Of a DNA stretch of 54,467 nucleotides, positions 1 through 8,552 are shown one piece after another; the first letter of the stretch is position 1; every line of letters starts with the position of its first letter. Origin of the DNA: Thiohalocapsa sp. (GTDB taxonomy: Bacteria; Pseudomonadota; Gammaproteobacteria; Chromatiales; Chromatiaceae); assembly GCA_021736785.1 (NCBI GenBank), contig JAIPFF010000037.1, forward strand, positions 1-54,467. Reading direction: 5' to 3'. The notes below the pieces were generated by a model that was not told where the DNA came from, made no database searches, and was given only the letters and a program-made list of their open reading frames with translations. Made by a program: the position numbers and the translations under genes.

Positions 1-3000
1 TGATCCAGAAGCCGTCGGCATCGAAATCCGCCGCCAGACCGCCGGACCAGCCCGCAACGCCGCCCGCGCCGGCATTCCAGGTCGTCAACCGAGTCCAGGC
101 CCCGTCGGCGCGCCGCCAGAGACCGTTGGCGCCGAAGTCGGCGACTAGCGCATAGCCGTCCTGCGAAGCGCTGACGGACAGGGTCTGCGAAAGACTCGAG
201 ACGGCACCGTCGTCATCCGTGACCGTCAGAAGGACGTCGAAATCACCGGAGCTCGAAAAGGTGTGGGTCGGGTTTGTCTGCGACGAAGAGCCCTCGTCTC
301 CGAACGTCCATTCCCACGACACGACCGATCCGTCGAGGTCGGTGCTGCTGTCGGTAAAGCTGCAGGTCAATCCCGAGCAAGCGACGCTGAATGCCGCCGT
401 CGGGGCCAGATTACCGGGCGGCTCCGGCGACTGACTGGTGACCTCCCAATAGAAGGCGTTCGACCAACTCACCAAACTGCTCGCCGACTTGAAGCCCGAG
501 ACTCTTGCGCGTAACTCGCCGTCGGCGGACACGAAGTCCTCGATGTTGTCGACGACAACCGCGGTGACCGGTACATCGCTCTCATTGCCCACCGTACTGC
601 TGTCGACGAGCTCGTAGGCAGCACTCGCGAAATTGTAAAGATAGAAGTTCTGGGTGACCCCGACGCGGCTGTAGTGTCCGCTATGGGTCACTTGAATGCG
701 CGCGATTTCTTCGGGCGATTCGGAGATGGTTGTCGACGCAGACCAGTCGGTCGCCCGCCCGCCGGAAACAGCCGCCGAACGGATGTCGTAGGTATCGTCG
801 TCCAGCGCGACAAAGCTCGCCAGTGATCCGAAGTCGTAGACTCCGGTTGTAATGTCCACGGTCAGCGGGTAGTAGACCGACGTCGGTGGAGCAACCGTGA
901 TCGCGACGCGACCGATGTCGATCCCGCCGCGACCGTCGGACAGGGTGTAGGCGAGAAAATCGGTACCGACAAAGCCAGCCGGCGGCGTATAGGTATAGAC
1001 GCCGGCACCCGTCTCGACGATTGAGCCGCCCGCGTCGGCGTCGCTCACTTGCACGATGCTCGGCAGATCGCCGTCGAGATCCCCGTCATTGGCCAGCAAA
1101 TCCGCCTCCGAGAAAGCGACCGGCGTGTCGACGTCGGTCGCGATGAAATCTTTGCCGGCAACGGGCTCGGTATTGGCGATGGGTATTGCAGCCCCATCGA
1201 ACGACACCAGCACCATCGCGTACTGGTTCATCGACACATCGAAGGAGACTCGACCGTCGTCGACACTGTAATCGAGCGGTTGCGGTGCTGCCGCCGCCGT
1301 GGCGTCGGGAGCGGTCAATGCCACACCTGTCACGGAGCGCCCGGCAGGAATGTCCATCGAGACGGAAAAGCTCGTCGGCACGCTGGATACGCTGCCATCG
1401 GCACCGATAAAATTGACGAACTGCAGAATGGATTGGTCCTCGAGCCGCGAGAGCTCCAGATGCACGCGGCGGTCGGCGTTGGTCGTCACGCGCGCGGTAT
1501 GCACTGCATTCAGCGCAGAGAGCAGGGTCTGCGCGGCGCCTGCGTCGCCGTCGGAGAAGTACGCCTTGCCCAAACGGGTCGAAAAGAACCGCACGCTGCC
1601 CGCACCATAGGGGTTAACTTGCTCGGCGGGCAGCGGCGACGCCGTGCTGAAGCCAAGCACGTCGGACAGCGCATAGTCGGCGCGGCTGTTGCCGTACTCA
1701 TCCAGGCCGCTCGGATTGGGTCCGGTCCAGATCAAATGGCCGCCGCGGTCCACGTACTCTCTGAGCATCGCCGCCTCGGCGTTCGATAATGCCTGCAGGT
1801 CCGGCACGAACAACGTGTCGAAACGCGCCAGTTCCGCAATGGCGTTAGGCGCGACAACAGTCTCGAACGGTACGTGCGCATGCACCAACACCTTGAGGAT
1901 ACCGCGGAACTCGGCAAGATAGCGCCTCGCATAGGCGCTATCGGCGGCATCGGCAGCCCACCAGAGATCGTCGCCGCCCGCCTCCCAAGTAGCAAACATG
2001 CCTAGGCCTTCGAACTTGTCGACGTAATCTCTGCTGGCCGATGAATACAACAAACCGACATCGGCATCGGACTCCGCGTCGAACAAAGGGACTGCATACT
2101 CCTCTGCCCAACTGAACATGCGCGATCGGTAGGCCGCACCGACCGTCGTCGTCATTTCCGGCACCTGCAGTTCGTAGGGATTGTTTCCGGTAGCCATTGC
2201 TTGCGCCATGACCAGCTCCGCATCATCCTCTTCCTTGCCGTAGGAAAAGACCCAAGAAGGCTTCTTCCCGGATGCGGCGCGTGTGAACTTCAGTGCGGAG
2301 ATAAAGGAGATCCAATCGTCTTCGCGGGCATTACGCATACCCACGTTGTTACTCATCGTATCCACCTCCCAAATATGCGTAAGGCCTTCGACATGCTTTA
2401 GGTAGCTACCGTCGAGACCGTATAGCGTCGCGCCGTTATAATCAGTCGGCAGAGTTTCCGCAAAGACCGGGAACTCGGAATCCACGGAGCGGGCCGCTTC
2501 GGTCACATCCTGCATGAACCGGGCGAGCTCCTCGTGTCGCCAAGTAATCCACCGGCGCCAAGAAGGATCGTCCCAATCCTCTGCCGTCGGTATCGAAAAT
2601 CCGGTGTCGCCTTCGAATCTTGCGATTGCGTCCGGATTGAAGTCGCTCCACTTTGTCGGCCCGAAATCTGCATAGATGGGAACATCCACCCAAAGGCCGT
2701 CGATGCCTGTGGCCGCGATTTTCCGAACGCGCTCCAAAAAATAGGCGCGATATCCCGGAGAACTGGGCGACATCCATGCACTTTCATCGTTGGGCTCTAC
2801 CCAAAAGACTTGACCACTGCCGCCGTAGAACACATTCGCAGCGCCATCCAGGCCGTATTGCAACCAATCCGGATGCTCCTTGGCCATGGTTTGGTCGATA
2901 TTGACCCCGTTCGGCGTCACGACTTCGAGCCCGGGGTAGTACCAGACAACGCGCAATCCTCGCGCATGGGCTGCATCCGCAAACCGTCGCATCAGCGCAA

Positions 3001-3319
3001 GTTCCTGATCGAACTGCGCGTCGGTGAGATAGTTCGACAATTCGGAATCGGCTTCGATGACGGAGACACGCTGGCCCACCAGATCCGTCAGCAGTTGATC
3101 CATTTCCGCGGTAGACATCCCGATCCAAACCGCAGCACCGCCCAACTTGGCGGTTTTCGCCCAACCACCGAAGGCATTCGGCTCGGCGGCAGACACCGGT
3201 GATCCGGGCAGTGCCAGAAGCAGCATGCATACCAAGATAGAGAGTCGAGCAATTCGCCGACAAGCATGAATGCACGGAGTCGTAGCCTGCGCATGAAGCG
3301 GTGAGGCTGACTGACTCAT
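1..3319 (-). CDS. Large secreted multidomain glycoside hydrolase-like protein (3' end outside window)
   Basis: One minus-strand frame is open from about 3379 through the left edge, giving about 1106 visible residues and no stop codon in view. The N-terminus has a basic stretch (HACRRIARLS) and a hydrophobic signal peptide ending in PVSAAE. About residues 50-450 look like a TIM-barrel glycosidase of the GHL6/GH42-like kind (GIDGLWVDVPIYADFGPTKW, then a W-rich segment). About 490-560 resemble the glutamine-amidotransferase-like trimerisation domain of beta-galactosidases (DTLFVPDLQALSNAEAAML). A cadherin-like/tandem repeat follows near 730-820 (LLANDGDLDGD) and a PKD domain near 970-1045 (WEWTFGDEG, PTHTF). 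ATG 3319 is a conservative start; ATG 3379 (MTKYYLDRNG) is also possible and no ribosome site decides. The substrate is unknown. The neighbouring GH114 genes and Pel-like operon suggest an exopolysaccharide. Confidence 0.72.
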   Translation of the reverse strand, partial: MSQSASPLHAQATTPCIHACRRIARLSILVCMLLLALPGSPVSAAEPNAFGGWAKTAKLGGAAVWIGMSTAEMDQLLTDLVGQRVSVIEADSELSNYLTDAQFDQELALMRRFADAAHARGLRVVWYYPGLEVVTPNGVNIDQTMAKEHPDWLQYGLDGAANVFYGGSGQVFWVEPNDESAWMSPSSPGYRAYFLERVRKIAATGIDGLWVDVPIYADFGPTKWSDFNPDAIARFEGDTGFSIPTAEDWDDPSWRRWITWRHEELARFMQDVTEAARSVDSEFPVFAETLPTDYNGATLYGLDGSYLKHVEGLTHIWEVDTMSNNVGMRNAREDDWISFISALKFTRAASGKKPSWVFSYGKEEDDAELVMAQAMATGNNPYELQVPEMTTTVGAAYRSRMFSWAEEYAVPLFDAESDADVGLLYSSASRDYVDKFEGLGMFATWEAGGDDLWWAADAADSAYARRYLAEFRGILKVLVHAHVPFETVVAPNAIAELARFDTLFVPDLQALSNAEAAMLREYVDRGGHLIWTGPNPSGLDEYGNSRADYALSDVLGFSTASPLPAEQVNPYGAGSVRFFSTRLGKAYFSDGDAGAAQTLLSALNAVHTARVTTNADRRVHLELSRLEDQSILQFVNFIGADGSVSSVPTSFSVSMDIPAGRSVTGVALTAPDATAAAAPQPLDYSVDDGRVSFDVSMNQYAMVLVSFDGAAIPIANTEPVAGKDFIATDVDTPVAFSEADLLANDGDLDGDLPSIVQVSDADAGGSIVETGAGVYTYTPPAGFVGTDFLAYTLSDGRGGIDIGRVAITVAPPTSVYYPLTVDITTGVYDFGSLASFVALDDDTYDIRSAAVSGGRATDWSASTTISESPEEIARIQVTHSGHYSRVGVTQNFYLYNFASAAYELVDSSTVGNESDVPVTAVVVDNIEDFVSADGELRARVSGFKSASSLVSWSNAFYWEVTSQSPEPPGNLAPTAAFSVACSGLTCSFTDSSTDLDGSVVSWEWTFGDEGSSSQTNPTHTFSSSGDFDVLLTVTDDDGAVSSLSQTLSVSASQDGYALVADFGANGLWRRADGAWTRLTTWNAGAGGVAGWSGGLAADFDADGFWI

Positions 3320-3379
3320 CGGCTGTAACTTGCCGACAAGCGGTATTAGTCCATTGCGGTCCAAGTAGTATTTGGTCAT

Positions 3380-3864
3380 CAGGTATTCCCGGAAAGAACG
3401 ATTTTCGCCCGGCGGCTCCTTCTCTCGTCATCGATGACAAAGCGACGGGCGCGAAAAAGCAATCCATCGATCCCTTCATTCACATAGGTCGTATGGATTG
3501 GCGGTTTGGGTTCCGAATGGCCACCCAAGGGGATGCGGGCGGATGTGGAGCGTGCCGATCGGCGGTGGCATGCACTTCGTTCGGAACGGAATCAAGGCAA
3601 GCGGGATGGCGGAAGGGCCAAATTAGACTTGGCGATAGGGAGTGACTATCGGGTGCATTACCGGCCGAACAGTCGGGAAAAGCGGTAGACCTGCCCCGAT
3701 GCCGGCCATCGGGAATGGCCGGATGGGCGGACATCTAACCGGGTAGGTGCGGGTGCGGGAAGATTTCGATCGAGGGGCTGGTAAGGTGCCGAACCGGAGC
3801 GGTCCGTCGCCAAAACAGGGATGCGGCGTCGGAGCGGCGGCCGAAGCCGCCGCGAATCGCCGGT
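3380..3864. other. Intergenic stretch, no gene seen
   Basis: About 485 bases lie between the upstream gene on the minus strand and the GH114 gene that ends at 3865. Short open frames on both strands read as arginine-, proline- and serine-rich strings without family resemblance, so I call no gene. The stretch should hold the promoter of the large secreted protein, but I see no convincing -35/-10 pair. Confidence 0.5.
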
Positions 3865-5220
3865 TTAGTACGCGTCCCGACAGCTCAGCCGTTTCGGCCC
3901 GAGGTCCATATCCTTGACCAGCCAATCCATGTCCATTGCATTCGCTTTCGGGCAGAATTTCGCCGGATCACCCGAGTATTCGACACCGAATACGGCTTTG
4001 CCGGCCCGAATGAAGACCTCCAGCAGGCCGCACTCGTTGTACTGGAAGCACTGCTCGTTCAGCGCCCAGTCGAACCAGGGTTCGAGCTCCGCGGCCTGCT
4101 CGACGTTGTTCTTCAGGCCAACCGACAGCGCGCGGGCGTGGGCCGCTTCGGCGAGCCAGCGATTGTAGGCAAGCTGATGCTCGGCGCGCAGGGGAAAGCC
4201 CGTGTTGTTGCTGTAGCCATCGACGTTGTCGGGCTCGACACCGTCGCAGCCTTTCGAGCGGGCCAAGTCGAGACGCGCCTCCATGATCGGCCCGAGTAGA
4301 TCGATACGGCGAATATCGAGCCACTGCTCTCCGGGCCAACCGTTGCTGCGGCCCTTGACGGCGGCCGGGAAGCGGTCCGCGTCGGGACGCCAATTCTCCC
4401 AGCTTCCCGCGCTGAAATAGCAGACGACGACGCGGCCCGCGGCATGCAAGTCGGCGATGGTGGCCGCGGAGACGTCGTTCAGATCGATATTGTACATATC
4501 GACGTCGAAGCCGGTGTCGATGCGGCCGGTCAACTGCCATTGCCAGGAAGTGCCGGGTGCCGGCTGCCAGACCTGCCCGGGTACGACGGGCGGTTCGGTC
4601 GGTGGATTGTCCGGCTGGTTATTCGGCGGATCGGTCGGCGGATCGGTCGGCGGCTGAGGCACTCGCGGCGAACCGTCACCGTCCATGGAGGCAACCAGCT
4701 TCAGGTAGTCCATTTGGCTGGCATCGTAGCTGCTGTCGGTGACATAACGCAGGTGCAGCTTGCGGGCGCCGTCCACGTAGTCGCGCGGATCGCCGGGAAC
4801 GAAGAAACGCGGCGCCGCCCAGACCCAACTGTCGGCGATACGGTTGTCGCCGAGCGTCACCCAACGGTTGTCGGCCACGTTGCGCAAGCGCCAACGCCAG
4901 CGCTGCTGGTCCCGCTCGGGTCCGCGATAGTTGACGACGAGAGTCAGCGCGTCGATCGCGTCGGCATTCAGCCCATCGGGCAACCGGAACGAAAAATCGC
5001 CGCGATATCCGCCGTCGTCGGGATAAAGCTCGAGATATTTGTACCAGTTGTCATCGGACCCGGACTGATCCTTGGTTGCCAAGACAGACAGCGATTGCCC
5101 GCCGTTTCTTCCGTCGCGCTCTGCGAGCGCTACCGGATGGAGATCCAGCGCCTGCACGGGCAGCGCAATAAGTGCCGGCAGCGCATAAGCCGCCAGCCGG
5201 ACATGTCGAACATAAGACAT
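3865..5220 (-). CDS. Secreted GH114 endo-alpha-1,4-polygalactosaminidase with N-terminal accessory domain
   Basis: The product is 451 residues. ATG 5220 is preferred over the longer frame from 5310 because it opens directly on a signal peptide (MSYVRHVRLAAYALPALIAL, cleavage near VQA-LD). Residues about 25-195 form a beta-rich accessory region with many Trp and Tyr, possibly carbohydrate binding. A Pro/Thr/Asn-rich linker (PPTDPPTDPPNNQPDNPP) follows. The C-terminal half is a GH114 barrel with the family signatures VVCYFSAGSWENWRPD, GCDGVEPDNVDGY (acidic catalytic region), SVGLKNN and ALNEQCFQYNECG. GH114 enzymes cleave alpha-1,4-linked galactosamine polymers, which matches the GalNAc/GalN-rich Pel polymer. 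The gene is divergent from a second GH114-like gene and sits beside the Pel-like operon, so it probably acts on that polymer outside the cell. The family call is firm; the substrate is inferred. Confidence 0.88.
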   Translation of the reverse strand: MSYVRHVRLAAYALPALIALPVQALDLHPVALAERDGRNGGQSLSVLATKDQSGSDDNWYKYLELYPDDGGYRGDFSFRLPDGLNADAIDALTLVVNYRGPERDQQRWRWRLRNVADNRWVTLGDNRIADSWVWAAPRFFVPGDPRDYVDGARKLHLRYVTDSSYDASQMDYLKLVASMDGDGSPRVPQPPTDPPTDPPNNQPDNPPTEPPVVPGQVWQPAPGTSWQWQLTGRIDTGFDVDMYNIDLNDVSAATIADLHAAGRVVVCYFSAGSWENWRPDADRFPAAVKGRSNGWPGEQWLDIRRIDLLGPIMEARLDLARSKGCDGVEPDNVDGYSNNTGFPLRAEHQLAYNRWLAEAAHARALSVGLKNNVEQAAELEPWFDWALNEQCFQYNECGLLEVFIRAGKAVFGVEYSGDPAKFCPKANAMDMDWLVKDMDLGPKRLSCRDAY

Positions 5221-5800
5221 GGAGTACCCCCGGTACTTTGTACGATGCTTCCTCGCATGGTGAAGGTCGGCCGGCGCTCGCCCCGGACTGCGGCGGATGC
5301 GGCGCCCCACTGCTCGTGGCCAGGCCGCTTATCTGCCGCGCCGGCGCCCGGCGCCGATCATCTCGCCGAGCGCGCGAAAGAGCGCAGTCGGCCGACGCAG
5401 TATACGGGAAATCCCTTATTAGGGAATACCCGTACAGCTACTTTCGCGGAAGCACTGCATCCGGGCGTGACACGCGCGCGGCATCGCATCATCGCTTCAG
5501 ATGCTCGAAGCCCGCTGGCGCCGGACGCCGGAACCATCGCCGCAGCCCGTGTCAGTCGCTCGCCGACGGGCCGCGAGAAGCCGGCTCCCTTGTTTGCTTC
5601 CGTTGTAGCGCCCCCGAGACCAGCGAAACGTGCCGATCGTCACACTCCCGAACGCGGTTATCGGGAGACACTCAATCGCATCCATCGGTGTTATGGTGCG
5701 GCGTTATCGTGTCGATGAAGCTTCGCCGGCGGTCCCTGTGCCGCGCGCACTGTCCGCGCGCCCCCGCCGGCGCATCGTTTCGCGTTTTGGTTGGTTAGGC
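5221..5800. other. Divergent intergenic region between two GH114-type genes
   Basis: About 580 bases separate the two divergently transcribed hydrolase genes. The region should contain both promoters. It holds the inverted repeat annotated at 5403-5434. In-frame codons continue upstream of 5801 (ATG at 5692, another possible start at 5630), but the encoded residues look non-coding and precede an obvious signal peptide. Confidence 0.5.
5403..5434. promoter_or_regulatory. Imperfect palindrome, candidate operator
   Basis: Two 13-base arms, TACGGGAAATCCC and GGGAATACCCGTA, are separated by TTATTA. The reverse complement of the right arm is TACGGGTATTCCC, so 11 of 13 positions pair. The local sequence is AT-richer than its surroundings, lies between divergent promoters and has no T-tract, so an operator for a dimeric regulator fits better than a terminator. 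No regulator is assigned. Confidence 0.45.
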
Positions 5801-7075
5801 GTGAAAATTTCCGAACGGACCGCCCTCGGGGCGATTTGGGTAGCGGTCATGCTGGCAGGCGTTGCAGACTCATCGGCGCAGAGCAAGCCGGAGGATGCGC
5901 CGGCAAGCGTGAACGTACAGCACACCGAGGCGTCGGGCTCCTACAGCCCATCGCCGCGATCCGGCGATCCCGTGGGAGCCCCCGCGGAGAAAGAGAACGG
6001 CGAGCTGCCGGCGACGGCGGCTTGGCGCGGCTTCGGCGTGCAGTACTGGGGTGATACCTATACACCTGCGGAACTGGCCAAAGCGCCCCATTCGCGGCTG
6101 ATCATCGAGCCTTCGCGGCTCGGCGCCGACATCTCGCGCACATGCCGCGAGGAGCAGTTCACCCGCGACGAGATCCGCCTGATAAGCCGCGACGGCACGC
6201 GGCCGGTTGTCGGCTATCTGAACGTCGGAGAGCTGGCGCGGTACCGCGATTATTGGCGCTCGGAAACCGGCGGCGCGTGCGGCAAAGGCGCGCTACCCGC
6301 TTGGAACAAGAGCGGGCAAGGCGAGCCGGGCGCCCCCGAGACGGCCGCTTGGTATGGCGCGCCATACGGCGCGGAGGAGCTGTTGTCCGCCTTCTGGACG
6401 GACGAATGGCAACAGATTCTGCGCGGGCGTGTCGACGACCTGCTGCGAAACGGCTTCGACGGCGTCTTTCTCGACGACATCCTGCACTATTACCATTGGG
6501 GCACGGACGCGCGTCTGCGTGAAGCGTCCGCCAAGCTCGACGGACCGGCGGACATAGGCGCTATGGCACGCGCCATGATGCGTGTTGTCATCGATATCGC
6601 CGGCTACGCGCGTGGCGGGGCGCCGAGCGCCGACCCGGACTTCCAAGTCATCGTCAACGGCGCACCCTATATCGGTTGGGACGCATCGGCCGGCAAGGCG
6701 TCGCGAGACACCGAAATCGAAGCGCTCTACGGCGACTACCTCGACAGTATCGACGCCATCCTCGTCGAAAATGCGCTGAGTCGAGAGAACATTGCAAGCA
6801 TCGCGGAAGTGCTGCGCAAGGAATACCTGCGGCGCGGCAAGCCGGTGCTGAGCGTCGACTATTGGTCCGCCGCCGAGGCGCCGGCGGATTTCGACCGTTT
6901 CCGTGAGCGGATCGCCGCGGCGGCGAGGGAAAACAGGTTCGCCGCCTATGTAGCCGCGGACGGTCTGTTCGACCGGCTCTACCCTCCGCTGGAACCATCG
7001 CCGACCGAAACCGGCGCCGACCGCGACGACGAAGGTGCCGCCGACACCGGGTCCGCTAGCAACAGCTCGCGCTAG
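5801..7075 (+). CDS. Secreted GH114/TM1410-like glycoside hydrolase, counterpart of the PelA N-terminal hydrolase
   Basis: The product is 424 residues from GTG 5801, chosen because it gives a compact signal peptide (VKISERTALGAIWVAVMLAG, cleavage near SSAQS). A low-complexity linker of about 45 residues precedes the catalytic barrel. Barrel motifs seen are WRGFGVQYWGD, RPVVGYLNVGELARYRDYW, SAFWTDEWQQIL, GFDGVFLDDILHYY, FQVIVNG and AILVENALS. The Asp in VFLDD, the Asn in VIVNG and the Glu in ILVEN fall where GH114/TM1410 proteins carry active-site residues. In Pseudomonas PelA a related hydrolase domain is fused to the deacetylase. Here the PelA-like protein at 8553-10976 lacks it, so this gene may supply that function separately, although it faces the opposite way. 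Exact family (GH114 or GH166) and substrate are not settled. Confidence 0.78.
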   Translation: MKISERTALGAIWVAVMLAGVADSSAQSKPEDAPASVNVQHTEASGSYSPSPRSGDPVGAPAEKENGELPATAAWRGFGVQYWGDTYTPAELAKAPHSRLIIEPSRLGADISRTCREEQFTRDEIRLISRDGTRPVVGYLNVGELARYRDYWRSETGGACGKGALPAWNKSGQGEPGAPETAAWYGAPYGAEELLSAFWTDEWQQILRGRVDDLLRNGFDGVFLDDILHYYHWGTDARLREASAKLDGPADIGAMARAMMRVVIDIAGYARGGAPSADPDFQVIVNGAPYIGWDASAGKASRDTEIEALYGDYLDSIDAILVENALSRENIASIAEVLRKEYLRRGKPVLSVDYWSAAEAPADFDRFRERIAAAARENRFAAYVAADGLFDRLYPPLEPSPTETGADRDDEGAADTGSASNSSR

Positions 7076-7112
7076 GAAAGCACGTCAAAACGAAGCAAAG
7101 CGGCACGCGCGT

Positions 7113-7147
7113 TTTCGCCTTTCGCCTTTCGCCTTTCGCCTTTCGCG
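7113..7147. repeat. Heptamer tandem repeat TTTCGCC
   Basis: TTTCGCC occurs four times in direct succession from 7113, followed by a fifth copy with one mismatch. It lies between the convergent hydrolase gene (ends 7075) and TPR gene (ends 7272). A seven-base unit here cannot affect a reading frame. It is a potential slippage site or marker of strain variation. Confidence 0.8.
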
Positions 7148-7271
7148 CCGATTTGCGGCTGGCAAGGCCAGCAATACGGTTGCTGCCCAGCCGATCGCCC
7201 CGCGCGAGCGCCGCGGGGTCTGCGGCAATCGCCGGCGCCCTTCGCGACGAGTGCAAAGACTTTTTTTCAGG

Positions 7272-8540
7272 TCAGGCGTTCGATTCCCGAAGTAAGGATT
7301 TTGCGATCTGCAGACGCAGTGCGGGTGGCTGCAGGCGGCTCGTAAGCTCGGCGATGCGGGCCCTCTGCCACGGCTCCAAACCGATGCGGGCGCTGGCGAT
7401 GAGCAGGTAGCGGGCGGCGATGCTGTGCCGGCTCAGATCCAGGGCCAGTTCGGCAGCGAACAGGGGATCACTCGCGAGCACCCGGGGCGTCGCATGCGCC
7501 AAAACGCCGCCGAGGGCTGCCCGACCGAAGCGCCGGTAGGACCCTTTGATGACGCCGAGAATGAAGTCCGGTGTGAAAGTCTCGTCCCCGTTAAGCCGCA
7601 TCAGCGCCAAGGGGACAGCGTAGTCGTTCAGCTGCCGGGCATAGGACAGCAGCGCCGCTTGAGCGTCCGCATCGATGCGGTGACGCTCTCCGAGCCACTC
7701 GGCCAGCAGCGATCGCGCCCGCGCCCCGTAGCCTGCACCTGCGAAGGCACCGATGACGACATGGGCCTTGTCGCGATCGGCCTCGAGGCAGACCACGGAC
7801 AGCGCCTCGGCGGCGTTCACCTCGCCGCGGCGCAGGAGTGCCTCGGTCACCGTCCTCAGGCTGCCGGCATCGCCTTCGGCGATGAACCAGGCAGCGGCCG
7901 TAGCGGCAGCCTCGGCAGAGCGCCCGCTGCCGATCAGCAGCTCGGCCAACTGTCCGCGCTCATGCGTCCGGCGCGCGGCGGGCAGCTCCGAGCGCGCGCG
8001 CAGCAGCACCTCCATCGCGGCCGGCTCGCCGCGCGTTCGCAGCAGTTCCAACAGCCGCTGCGCCAGCCGCGGCGGGAGCGCGAAGGGCTCGACCGAGTCG
8101 AGCAGCCGCCGCTCGTCTTCGACGCGCCCGAGCAGGCGATAGGCAGCGGCGAGCTCACCCATGCGCCGCGGTGTCGGGTCGAGGGCGTAGGCCTGCGCCA
8201 AATGGCCGACCGCGGTCGGCAGATCCCCGAGCTCGCGGGCGACCGTCGCCAAGCGCTCCTGTGCCAAAACGGCATGCGGTTGCAATTCGGCAAGGCTCAG
8301 AAGGCTTTCGCGCGCCGCGGCGATGTCCGCGTTTTCCAAAGACAGCTCCGCACGCTTCATCAGCAGGTTGGGGTTGCGATCACCGGCGGCATAGACACGG
8401 TCGAGCTCGGCCAGCGCCTCCTGCGCCGGCATGGTGCTCAGCGCGAGCTCCAATTTTTCCGCTGGCGGCGGCGACAGCATGACCACCGCGACCAGCGACA
8501 GCAAACAGAGGATGATGACCTGCAGCAGATAGCGCGACAT
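7272..8540 (-). CDS. Membrane-anchored TPR protein resembling the N-terminal half of PelB
   Basis: The product is 422 residues with a clear ribosome site (GGAGAG) before ATG 8540. One N-terminal membrane segment (YLLQVIILCLLSLVAVVML) is followed by an all-helical, Ala/Leu/Arg-rich region of TPR-like repeats (for example LPTAVGHLAQAYALDP). PelB of Pseudomonas has an inner-membrane anchor, a TPR scaffold and a C-terminal outer-membrane beta-barrel of several hundred residues, about 1190 in total. This protein stops after the TPR part and shows no beta-barrel pattern. It is the last gene of the operon, 12 bases after the PelA-like gene. A periplasmic scaffold role binding the PelA-like protein is inferred. 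Confidence 0.68.
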   Translation of the reverse strand: MSRYLLQVIILCLLSLVAVVMLSPPPAEKLELALSTMPAQEALAELDRVYAAGDRNPNLLMKRAELSLENADIAAARESLLSLAELQPHAVLAQERLATVARELGDLPTAVGHLAQAYALDPTPRRMGELAAAYRLLGRVEDERRLLDSVEPFALPPRLAQRLLELLRTRGEPAAMEVLLRARSELPAARRTHERGQLAELLIGSGRSAEAAATAAAWFIAEGDAGSLRTVTEALLRRGEVNAAEALSVVCLEADRDKAHVVIGAFAGAGYGARARSLLAEWLGERHRIDADAQAALLSYARQLNDYAVPLALMRLNGDETFTPDFILGVIKGSYRRFGRAALGGVLAHATPRVLASDPLFAAELALDLSRHSIAARYLLIASARIGLEPWQRARIAELTSRLQPPALRLQIAKSLLRESNA

Positions 8541-8552
8541 GAGCCTCTCCCT

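Noticed and set aside
7278-7289. GTTCGATTCCCG, resembling a tRNA T-arm loop
   Set aside because: It lies in the last codons of the TPR gene, and no acceptor or anticodon stem can be drawn around it.
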